The position numbers were made by a program, and so were the translations under genes. Source: Verrucomicrobiota bacterium (GTDB lineage: Bacteria > Verrucomicrobiota > Verrucomicrobiia > Verrucomicrobiales > Akkermansiaceae). Taken from it: a stretch of 5,020 nucleotides of DNA. Shown here in pieces: positions 1-5,020 of this stretch (its first letter is position 1; every line of letters starts with the position of its first letter). The notes below the pieces were generated by a model that was not told the origin of the DNA, searched no databases, and was given only the letters and a program-made list of their open reading frames with translations. The stretch spans positions 1-5,020 of the forward strand of contig WBXE01000177.1 in the NCBI GenBank assembly GCA_008932955.1, in the 5' to 3' direction.

Positions 1-1
1 A

Positions 2-598
2 ACCTACGACATCGAATACGAGTTTCCCTTCGGCATCCAAGAGTTGGAAGGCGTCGCCTATCGCACCGATTACGACCTCAAGGTGCACGAAAAAGGCGCC
101 GGCAAATCCTTGGTCTACTTCGACGAGGAAACCAAGGAACGCTTCCTGCCCCACGTCGTCGAACCGTCCGCCGGCTGCGACCGCACCGTGCTCGCCCTCA
201 TCTGCGAGGCTTTCGACGAGGAGATTCTAACCGACGAGAAGGGCAAGGAGGACGTCCGCACCGTGTTGCGCTTCGTCCCGCGCATGGCCCCCATCAAAGT
301 CGGCATCTTCCCGCTGCTCAAGAAAAACGAGGAACAGGTAAGCATCGCGCGCTCTATCCAAAAGCAACTCCAACCCTGGATGAACGTGTTCTACGACGAC
401 GGCGGCGCGGTCGGCCGGCGCTACCGCCGCCAGGACGAGATCGGCACTCCGTTCTGCATCACCGTGGATTTCGACACCCTCGGCGAAAATGGCGACGCCC
501 TGAAAGACACCGTAACCATCCGCCACCGCGATTCCATGGAACAGGAACGCCTGCCCGTGGCCACCTTGCTGGCATGGTTATTGGAACGGGTGCGCTGA
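2..598 (+). CDS. glyQS: Glycyl-tRNA synthetase, class II single-chain type, C-terminal part (5' end outside window)
   Basis: The enzyme charges tRNA-Gly with glycine in the cytoplasm, using ATP. The frame is open from base 2, so the gene begins upstream, and 198 residues are visible before a TGA stop. The visible part opens in the catalytic core with FPFGIQELEGVAYRTDYDL (residues 9-27 of the visible part), typical of this family. Class II motif 3 follows as EPSAGCDRTVLAL, with its invariant Arg at visible residue 61. The anticodon-binding domain starts near APIKVGIFPLLKK and includes RRYRRQDEIGTPFC (about residues 139-152) and TVDFDT; it ends with the conserved MEQERLPV stretch. The TTG at 44 is an internal Leu codon, not a start. 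The arrangement fits the homodimeric GlyQS-type enzyme and not the separate alpha and beta subunits of most Proteobacteria. The next gene on the same strand is 270 bp away, so an operon is not obvious. The family call is near certain. Confidence 0.96.
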   Translation, partial: TYDIEYEFPFGIQELEGVAYRTDYDLKVHEKGAGKSLVYFDEETKERFLPHVVEPSAGCDRTVLALICEAFDEEILTDEKGKEDVRTVLRFVPRMAPIKVGIFPLLKKNEEQVSIARSIQKQLQPWMNVFYDDGGAVGRRYRRQDEIGTPFCITVDFDTLGENGDALKDTVTIRHRDSMEQERLPVATLLAWLLERVR

Positions 599-609
599 GA
601 CGCGGGATG

Positions 610-629
610 CCCAATCCTGTTCAATTAAG
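610..629 (+). repeat. Outer inverted repeat, left arm
   Basis: CCCAATCCTGTTCAATTAAG pairs with the reverse complement of 839-858, matching at 19 of 20 positions (C versus T at the seventh base). It begins 12 bp after the GlyRS stop codon. The 12 bases TGTTCAATTAAG are matched perfectly. The match stops sharply on both sides. Confidence 0.85.
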
Positions 630-689
630 CATGAAGCGAAAAGATTTTGTTACTACTCAGGTATCATTCACTGAAGATTTCAGCAATCA

Positions 690-719
690 AACCGCAGATT
701 GACGCCGATGGACGCGGAT
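690..719 (+). repeat. Inner inverted repeat, left arm (CCGCAGAT-type dispersed repeat)
   Basis: This arm reads AACCGCAGATTGACGCCGAT and continues GGACGCGGAT. It matches the reverse complement of 802-831 at 26 of 30 positions. The arm contains two near-copies of GATNGACGC about ten bases apart. Sequences of this CCGCAGATGGACGC type are, from memory, common dispersed intergenic repeats in several bacterial genomes; that statement was not checked by search. Confidence 0.85.
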
Positions 720-801
720 AAAGAAGGGATAAGAGGTGAAATTGAGTTTTTGCTGCCTGCCAACAACCCAACAATCTCATCGGCTCTTCCCATCTGCCTA
801 A

Positions 802-831
802 ATCTGCGCCCACCGGCGTCCATCTGCGGTT
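802..831 (-). repeat. Inner inverted repeat, right arm
   Basis: This is the partner of 690-719. On the plus strand it includes CGGCGTCCATCTGCGGTT, and a further partial unit, CATCTGCC, sits just upstream at 791-798. Weaker similarity to the left arm continues inward from both arms, so the original palindrome was probably longer than 30 bp. The 82 bp between the arms would form the loop. Confidence 0.85.
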
Positions 832-838
832 CGAATTT

Positions 839-858
839 CTTAATTGAACAGAATTGGG
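839..858 (-). repeat. Outer inverted repeat, right arm
   Basis: CTTAATTGAACAGAATTGGG is the inverted copy of 610-629. Only 7 bp separate it from the inner right arm, while 60 bp separate the corresponding left arms, so the composite is asymmetric. Its last three bases overlap the start of the ribosome binding site for the fusion gene. Confidence 0.85.
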
Positions 859-862
859 GTGA
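856..862 (+). promoter_or_regulatory. Ribosome binding site of the MFS-acyltransferase gene
   Basis: GGGGTGA lies six bases before the ATG at 869. An in-frame TGA at 860-862 overlaps it and rules out an upstream extension, so ATG869 is the first possible start in this frame. The first G residues belong to the right outer repeat arm, so the repeat and the translation signal physically overlap. Confidence 0.6.
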
Positions 863-868
863 CTCCTT

Positions 869-3391
869 ATGACGCCTGACGATTCATGCACTGATACCCC
901 CTCCCGCCGTCATTGGCTGGGATTTTGGAGCATGATCGTGCAACAGGCGCAGAACGCCTTCAATGACAAGGTCGCCCAATTCATGTTGGTGTCCCTCGGC
1001 GGCGCGGTCGGCGTCGCAGTGGAAAGCTGGGCCGCTATTTTAATCGCCTTGCCCTATGTTTTGTTCGCGCCGCTGGCCGGTTGGATGAGCGACCGCCACG
1101 CAAAACGCGATGTAATGTTAGGTGCGGCCCTGGCCCAGGCGCTCGTGCTCGCCGCGATCTGCGCTGCAGTGTGCTTGCACAACATGCCGGTGGCCATGGT
1201 CGGCTTTTTTTCCCTGGCTACTCAGGCGGCGTTTCTAAGCCCGGCGAAGATCGGCTGCAACAAGGAATTGCTAGGATCGCGGCATCTCGGCTTCGCCTCC
1301 GGCATCCAACAAATGACTTCGATGTTGGGAATGTTGGCGGGGCAGATTCTGGCGGGCTGGATCTATGATACCCGTTACCGGGCGATGGGTGGCAACGAGG
1401 CGGTGGCCTGGGATGCGGCGCTGCTGCCGCTGCTCATCCTCACGCTGTGCTCGCTGCCGGCCTTGGCCATGGCGTGGATCGTGCCGCGGGTGCCCCCGCA
1501 TGGCGGGGTGCCGCTGCAGCGAGCGCTGTTGCTGCAGCATTTCGCCCATCTCAAGGACTTGTGGCGGGATGCGCCGCTGCGCCGCGCCTCGTTAGGCATG
1601 GCGTTTTTCTGGGGTCTGGTCACTTTCCTCAACCTGTGGTCGGTGAAACTGGCCAAAGCGCTGACCGGCGGCCACGGCGGCTTTGGCACCTTGGCGTCGG
1701 AGTTCATGGCGGCAGCCTCATTAGGTATGATCGCCGGCTTCGGCCTGGCTGCCGTGTTATTGCGGCGACGCATCGAACTGGGCTGGGTGCCGGTAGCCGG
1801 GGTGGCCATGGCGATTCTGGCCTTGCTAATTGCCACTCTGCCGGTAGGGGGAGGCGGGTTTTATGCACTGCTGGTTTTGTTAGCCATGAGCGCGGCGGTG
1901 TACTTGGCACCGCTCAATGCCTGGGTGCAAGACCGCTATCCGGCAGGCAAGCGTGGCGAATTACAATCTGCAGTGAATCTGCAGGATTGTTTCGCAGGAA
2001 TCCTCGCCGCCGGACTTATCGAGGCGCTCGGCTGGATCAGCCACCATTGCGGGCTCGACGCGCTGGCTGGACTGCGCATTCAAATCGCCGTCGCCGGCTT
2101 GCTGTGCGCGCTGATGACCCTGGTGAACATCCGCCTGATGCCGGGACACTTCCTGCGCTTGTTAGCCACCACCCTGGTGCGTTCTATCTATCAAGTTCGC
2201 ACGATCCAATTCAAAAATCTACCGCCCCACGGCGGGGTGCTGTTATTGCCCAATCATGTGACCTATGCCGACGCGTTTTTCATTGCTGCTGCGTGCGGTC
2301 GGCCAGTGCGCTTCGTGATGGAAGACACCTATATGCAGCAACCTGCGGTGCGGCGGTTTGTCAGACTTTTTGATACGCTCAGCATCAGCCAGCAGCAACC
2401 GCGCGAGGCGATCCGCAGCATCATTGCGGCGCTGCAGCAGGGCGACGCGGTGTGCCTATTTCCCGAGGGCCAATTGACGCGCACCGGCACGCTGTGCAAA
2501 CTGCAGCGCGGCTTCGAACTCATCGCCAGGAAAGCCGGCTATCCCTTGCTGCCGCTGTGGTGCGACGGCTCGTGGGGCTCGATCTTCTCGTTTGAGCGCG
2601 GCCGGTTTTTCCGCAAGTGGCCCTATCAAGGGCTGCGGCATGGCCTAAGCGTAGCATTCGGCACACCTATCGCGGCCGCCGCCGCCGACCTCGACGGCCT
2701 GCGCGACGCCCTGCTGCAAGCGTCCGCCGAGGCGATCGACGCCCGCTTCAGCACGCTTGGCTGGCGGCTGCGGGTGCCGCGTGGCGACGGGGCAACGCAA
2801 CTACTGGATGGGGATGCGCGGCGGCGAATGTGGATCAATGGCTATCAGCTCGGCCAGGTCGCCGCGCTGCAGCGGCGCGCGCGGTTTTGTGTGCTCGCTG
2901 GCGACGTGACCGCCGATGCGCTGCCGGGACTATTCTCGACTTTTGCTGAACTCTATCAGGCCCCTCCGCAGTGGCACCCCACCTTGCCGCAGAATGCCGC
3001 CGGCCCGTGGGTCGGCGGCGACACGCTGCGCACAGCCCTAACATCCGCATCGGCCTCAGCCAACCCGCTGGTGTTTTACGACTTCGGCACGCAGGCCACC
3101 ATGCCGTTAGACCTGCCCGGCGTGCTGCATTGCCCGTGCCTGGCGGTGGCCGGCGTGGTGGTGGCCATGTCGATGCCCGATCCGCCGCCGGTCCCAGACG
3201 TCAAAGACGTACAGGCCGGCCGCAAGCCGGGCACCTGGGGCCGCTTGCTGCCGGGCTGGTTTATGACCCGCACGGCCGCCGGCGAGCTGTTAGTTCATGG
3301 CCCGGCCGCGCCTGCTGAAGGACTGGCCTTGCCCGACGGTTGTTGGTTCGATGAGGACGGGTTTCTCGTGGCGGAGCCCTCGCTGGCGTGA
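869..3391 (+). CDS. LplT-like MFS carrier fused to PlsC-type acyltransferase, with ligase-like C-terminal remnant
   Basis: This predicted inner-membrane protein of 840 residues likely takes up and re-acylates lysophospholipids. Residues about 15-425 form a major facilitator domain: FNDKVAQF near residue 31, motif A as GWMSDRHAKR (71-80), and LSPAKIG (123-129), all typical of LplT relatives, with many hydrophobic segments. Residues about 435-640 are a PlsC/LPLAT domain: NHVTYAD gives HX4D (His463, Asp468), FPEG is at 531-534, and PLLPLWCDGSW follows. From about 640 onward the chain resembles parts of an AMP-forming acyl ligase: SMPDPP (768-773), GRKPGTWGRLLPGW (784-797) and WFDEDGFL near the end. 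No P-loop of the TSGTTGxPK kind is present, and the chain stops before the usual hinge and C-terminal subdomain. Known MFS-PlsC-ligase fusions are roughly 1,100 residues, so this tail looks degenerate and unlikely to activate fatty acids. The acyl donor would then be made elsewhere. The acyltransferase call is firm; the lysophospholipid substrate is inferred. Confidence 0.9.
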   Translation: MTPDDSCTDTPSRRHWLGFWSMIVQQAQNAFNDKVAQFMLVSLGGAVGVAVESWAAILIALPYVLFAPLAGWMSDRHAKRDVMLGAALAQALVLAAICAAVCLHNMPVAMVGFFSLATQAAFLSPAKIGCNKELLGSRHLGFASGIQQMTSMLGMLAGQILAGWIYDTRYRAMGGNEAVAWDAALLPLLILTLCSLPALAMAWIVPRVPPHGGVPLQRALLLQHFAHLKDLWRDAPLRRASLGMAFFWGLVTFLNLWSVKLAKALTGGHGGFGTLASEFMAAASLGMIAGFGLAAVLLRRRIELGWVPVAGVAMAILALLIATLPVGGGGFYALLVLLAMSAAVYLAPLNAWVQDRYPAGKRGELQSAVNLQDCFAGILAAGLIEALGWISHHCGLDALAGLRIQIAVAGLLCALMTLVNIRLMPGHFLRLLATTLVRSIYQVRTIQFKNLPPHGGVLLLPNHVTYADAFFIAAACGRPVRFVMEDTYMQQPAVRRFVRLFDTLSISQQQPREAIRSIIAALQQGDAVCLFPEGQLTRTGTLCKLQRGFELIARKAGYPLLPLWCDGSWGSIFSFERGRFFRKWPYQGLRHGLSVAFGTPIAAAAADLDGLRDALLQASAEAIDARFSTLGWRLRVPRGDGATQLLDGDARRRMWINGYQLGQVAALQRRARFCVLAGDVTADALPGLFSTFAELYQAPPQWHPTLPQNAAGPWVGGDTLRTALTSASASANPLVFYDFGTQATMPLDLPGVLHCPCLAVAGVVVAMSMPDPPPVPDVKDVQAGRKPGTWGRLLPGWFMTRTAAGELLVHGPAAPAEGLALPDGCWFDEDGFLVAEPSLA

Positions 3392-3460
3392 GGAGCGACG
3401 ACCTTTATGTCGGCGAGTGGAAGAACTGCCCATGAACCGAACTTTTGGCACACTCATGGA

Positions 3461-3491
3461 CCACACTTCCGCTACCAACACAGGAATGTGG
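3461..3491. terminator. Candidate bidirectional stem-loop between convergent genes
   Basis: CCACACTTCC (3461-3470) can pair with GGAATGTGG (3483-3491), giving nine base pairs with one bulged C and a 12-base loop. It lies in the 107-bp gap between two convergent genes, eight bases from the stop of the minus-strand gene, where a shared terminator would be expected. There is no T-run on either strand, so it is not a classical intrinsic terminator. The stem is only moderately strong and could be chance. Confidence 0.35.
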
Positions 3492-3498
3492 CGGCTCT

Positions 3499-4776
3499 CT
3501 AGGGGCCACCTCTTTCGCCGCGCTGGCGCCAGCTGGCGAGCATCAGCGGCAGCGCCCGCGGCCGCGACCAAGTGACGAAGCCGCCAGCCACCGCCGCCAC
3601 CGCGCCGCAAACCCAGAAGACTTGGTTGTAGCTGAGATGAGCTGGGCCAGATAGCAACGTCTGCGTGATGGCGGCGGCGGCAATACCAACCCATGACAGC
3701 CAACTCGCGGCACCTTGCACGGCACCCTTGGTTTGCGCCGAGGGCCGGTGTTGCAGCACCGAAACGATCGGCACGATAAACAAACCGCCGCCCAAACCTA
3801 ACAACGATAGCGCTGCCGTGAATGCCGGCTTGCCAAGGCCGGGCCAACCGAGCCACAGGCCCGCCAAGGCCATGAGTGTGGCACCCGGCGCAATGAGACC
3901 ATACTCGATGCGGCCGCGTGAGAGGCGGCCGGCCAGCAAGCTGCCAACGCCGATGCCGAGGCTCAGTGCGGCCTGCAGCCATGCCTGATCAGTGGGTTTG
4001 AGGTGAAAGACTTTTTGGGCGTAGAGGGCGAGGTTGATCTGCACCAGCGTGGCCACGAAAAAAAACGCGGTGTTGCCCCAATTGGCCCGCCACAGGTCGC
4101 GGTCGGTTTGCATAATTCGCAGGTTGCTCCAGATCTCGCCGAGTATGTTAGGGTTGAATTTGCGGGTGGGATCGGCGGCCGGAACCTTGAAAATACCGAG
4201 GCTAACCAGACAGCCGACGCTGGCCAGCGCGGCGAGAATAATGCCGGACCAGACCTGGCGATGGGCGAGGGATTCAGCGAGCCAACCGCCGGCGAAGGTG
4301 CCCAGAATGATGCCGATGAAGGTGAGCAACTCGAGGATGCCGTTGCCGGCGGCGAGTTGCGATGGACGCAATACCTCTGGCATGATGCCATACTTCGCCG
4401 GGGCGAAAAACGTGCTGTGAACCCCCATCAGACAGATGGCGGCCAGTTGCCACAGCGGCTGCTCCCAAGCCAGCGCCAGCGCCGCAACTCCCATGATGGC
4501 GATCTCTCCGAACTTCACTCCGATCATCACTGCGCGCTTGCTAAAGCGGTCAGCCAGCCAGCCGCCTAGCGTTGAAAACAACAAAAATGGCACTGCGAAA
4601 AGCAACGATGCCTGCGACGCAAAGCCATTTTTCTCAGCATCGCTCAAGGTGAGTGATGCGAGCACCGGAAAGATCACCAGCCAACGCAGCGCGTTGTCGG
4701 AAAACGCCCCCTGAAACTGCGTGAACATCAGGTTCCAAAAGCCTTTCGGCCACGAAGGTGATGACTCGGATTGCAT
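3499..4776 (-). CDS. LplT-like major facilitator superfamily transporter
   Basis: This 425-residue integral membrane protein is full length for the family (E. coli LplT is close to 400 residues) and should have about 12 membrane helices. It begins with a short polar stretch and then FQGAFSDNALRW (21-32), which matches the FxxAFxDN start of LplT-type carriers. Motif A is GWLADRFSKR (72-81), and FAPAKYG is at 124-130. The same three landmarks occur in the same order in the front half of the neighbouring fusion protein, so the two are paralogous domains. ATG4776 is preceded in frame by a TAA 15 bases upstream and gives a normal N-terminal length, but there is no Shine-Dalgarno sequence before it, so initiation may be weak or SD-independent. 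The stop is TAG. The likely role is lysophospholipid movement across the inner membrane, inferred from family and context; another small-molecule substrate is possible. It has no attached enzyme domain and ends with a short Arg-rich tail. Confidence 0.9.
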   Translation of the reverse strand: MQSESSPSWPKGFWNLMFTQFQGAFSDNALRWLVIFPVLASLTLSDAEKNGFASQASLLFAVPFLLFSTLGGWLADRFSKRAVMIGVKFGEIAIMGVAALALAWEQPLWQLAAICLMGVHSTFFAPAKYGIMPEVLRPSQLAAGNGILELLTFIGIILGTFAGGWLAESLAHRQVWSGIILAALASVGCLVSLGIFKVPAADPTRKFNPNILGEIWSNLRIMQTDRDLWRANWGNTAFFFVATLVQINLALYAQKVFHLKPTDQAWLQAALSLGIGVGSLLAGRLSRGRIEYGLIAPGATLMALAGLWLGWPGLGKPAFTAALSLLGLGGGLFIVPIVSVLQHRPSAQTKGAVQGAASWLSWVGIAAAAITQTLLSGPAHLSYNQVFWVCGAVAAVAGGFVTWSRPRALPLMLASWRQRGERGGP

Positions 4777-4876
4777 GTGGTTGGCTTGTTAGAAAAAGGA
4801 TGCCGACGGGATAATTCGCGTGGCATGGGGTTGTGGAGACAGTGCACAGGATGAAATGCGGTCTCCCCGGTGTCAA

Positions 4877-4932
4877 GCGGGTGCATGCCCAGAGCGTCAG
4901 AACGATCACGACCCGCCGTCAAGGGCATGCCC
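4877..4932. repeat. Short inverted pairs and GGGCATGCCC palindrome
   Basis: GCGGGT (4877-4882) is inverted as ACCCGC (4911-4916). GCATGCCC (4883-4890) is inverted as GGGCATGC (4923-4930). GGGCATGCCC (4923-4932) is a perfect 10-bp palindrome. The two pairs interleave and do not nest, so they cannot both form in one simple hairpin. Such sites can be operators in a divergent promoter region, but there is no evidence here for a particular regulator. Confidence 0.35.
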
Positions 4933-4962
4933 GTGAAGCTAAGGCGAATCGAGCCGAGAAAC

Positions 4963-4977
4963 CACCGAGTTTCGGTG
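4963..4977 (+). promoter_or_regulatory. Small hairpin before the putative right-edge gene
   Basis: CACCGA-GTT-TCGGTG is a perfect 6-bp stem with a 3-base loop, ending four bases before the GTG at 4982. The 3' half covers most of GGTGA (4974-4978), the only Shine-Dalgarno-like run nearby, so the stem would hide it if it forms in RNA. Function is speculative. Confidence 0.25.
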
Positions 4978-4981
4978 AATT

Positions 4982-5020
4982 GTGGCAAAGAAACCTGAGG
5001 AGAAGACTCAAGACGGCAAG
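4982..5020 (+). CDS. Possible start of a downstream gene (3' end outside window)
   Basis: From GTG4982 the frame reads MAKKPEEKTQDGK and remains open at the window edge. The lysine- and glutamate-rich opening beginning MAKK looks like a genuine cytoplasmic protein N-terminus. An in-frame TGA at 4976-4978 means the start cannot be far upstream. The weak ribosome site GGTGA is only three bases from the GTG, closer than usual. Thirteen residues are too few to assign a family, and the real start may lie beyond the window. Confidence 0.35.
   Translation, partial: MAKKPEEKTQDGK

Larger units (their letters stand above)
599..868. other. Non-coding gap with composite inverted repeat
   Basis: No credible gene lies between the GlyRS stop and the ATG of the fusion gene; the one long frame here (minus strand, 664-891) translates the repeat arms and has no family signature. 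The gap is more AT-rich at 618-690 than the flanking genes. Its main content is two nested inverted-repeat pairs (610-629 with 839-858; 690-719 with 802-831). A small perfect hairpin, CTGAA-GAT-TTCAG, lies at 671-683. TATCAT at 662-667 resembles a -10 box but has no acceptable -35 box 16-18 bp upstream, so I do not call a promoter. No stem followed by a T-run follows the GlyRS stop. Confidence 0.7.
4777..4981. other. Intergenic region with short palindromes; no convincing gene
   Basis: This gap lies upstream of the minus-strand carrier and of a possible plus-strand gene. A minus-strand frame at 4728-4988 exists, but its translation is rich in Pro, His and Arg, shows no family motif and overlaps the carrier start, so it is not called. 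On the minus strand TTGACA (4876-4871) is a perfect -35 hexamer, but the base run 17 bp downstream is CATCCT, a poor -10 box. The gap also holds the inverted pairs listed separately. Confidence 0.5.

Noticed and set aside
599..660. An intrinsic terminator directly after the GlyRS gene
   Set aside because: Only a 4-bp GGAT/ATCC pairing is present near 605-617, with no T-run, so it is too weak to call.
1492..2240. Similar CGGCGGGGTGC stretches near 1500 and 2230
   Set aside because: Both encode a Pro-Pro-His-Gly-Gly-Val sequence in the same protein, and the similarity does not extend beyond about 20 bases; likely coincidence of codon choice.
1447..2373. A 308-residue plus-strand frame inside the fusion gene
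   Set aside because: It overlaps the MFS and PlsC coding region in another frame; its translation is Arg/Ala/Gly-rich without hydrophobic segments or family motifs, as expected for an out-of-frame shadow in GC-rich DNA.
1164..3978. Nine CTGCAG hexamers, more than expected by chance
   Set aside because: Most fall on Leu-Gln codon pairs (CTG CAG) in the fusion gene, so codon usage explains them; no spacing pattern or flanking consensus is seen.
3290..3982. A 230-residue minus-strand frame overlapping both convergent genes
   Set aside because: It is a shadow: it runs antisense to the end of the fusion gene and out of frame with the carrier, and its translation has no recognisable domain.
4728..4988. 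An 86-residue minus-strand frame upstream of the carrier
   Set aside because: It overlaps the carrier's start in another frame, has no ribosome site or family motif, and its composition is atypical of a protein.

Overview
The window looks like ordinary chromosomal sequence from a moderately GC-rich bacterium. It holds the 3' end of a class II, single-chain (GlyQS-type) glycyl-tRNA synthetase gene, a large membrane-phospholipid gene, a convergent membrane transporter gene, and possibly the first codons of another gene at the right edge. Single-chain GlyRS is not the alpha2/beta2 enzyme of most Proteobacteria. Together with weak or absent Shine-Dalgarno sequences and two LplT-like carriers side by side, it makes the Verrucomicrobiota (Opitutae-like) or a neighbouring lineage a reasonable guess, but the assignment is an inference and not secure.

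Layout. Positions 2-598 (+) encode the last 198 residues of GlyRS: catalytic motif 3 and the whole anticodon-binding domain. Positions 599-868 hold no gene. This gap carries a nested, imperfect inverted repeat of about 250 bp: a 20-bp outer pair (19/20 matching) and a 30-bp inner pair (26/30) built from degenerate copies of a CATCTGCG-like unit. Its right end abuts the Shine-Dalgarno sequence of the next gene. Positions 869-3391 (+) encode an 840-residue fusion: an LplT-like major facilitator domain, a PlsC-type glycerophospholipid acyltransferase domain with intact HX4D and FPEG motifs, and a C-terminal segment that looks like a decayed piece of the acyl-ACP/acyl-CoA ligase module found in Aas-type fusions. 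A 107-bp convergent gap with one candidate stem-loop follows. Positions 3499-4776 (-) encode a second, stand-alone LplT-like carrier that shares its landmark motifs with the front half of the fusion. Positions 4777-4981 contain no convincing gene but do contain short palindromes. From 4982 a GTG-started reading frame runs off the window.

How the genes fit together. In the known LplT/Aas pathway, LplT moves lysophospholipid across the inner membrane and the acyltransferase domain of Aas re-acylates it. The fusion gene would join transport and re-acylation in one polypeptide, and the neighbouring carrier may be a second lipid flippase or a diverged paralogue. GlyRS appears to be a neighbour only. 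I see no phage, insertion sequence, CRISPR array, tRNA or rRNA gene, or defence system here. The most notable points are the composite inverted repeat in the leader of the fusion gene and the missing P-loop in its ligase-like tail.
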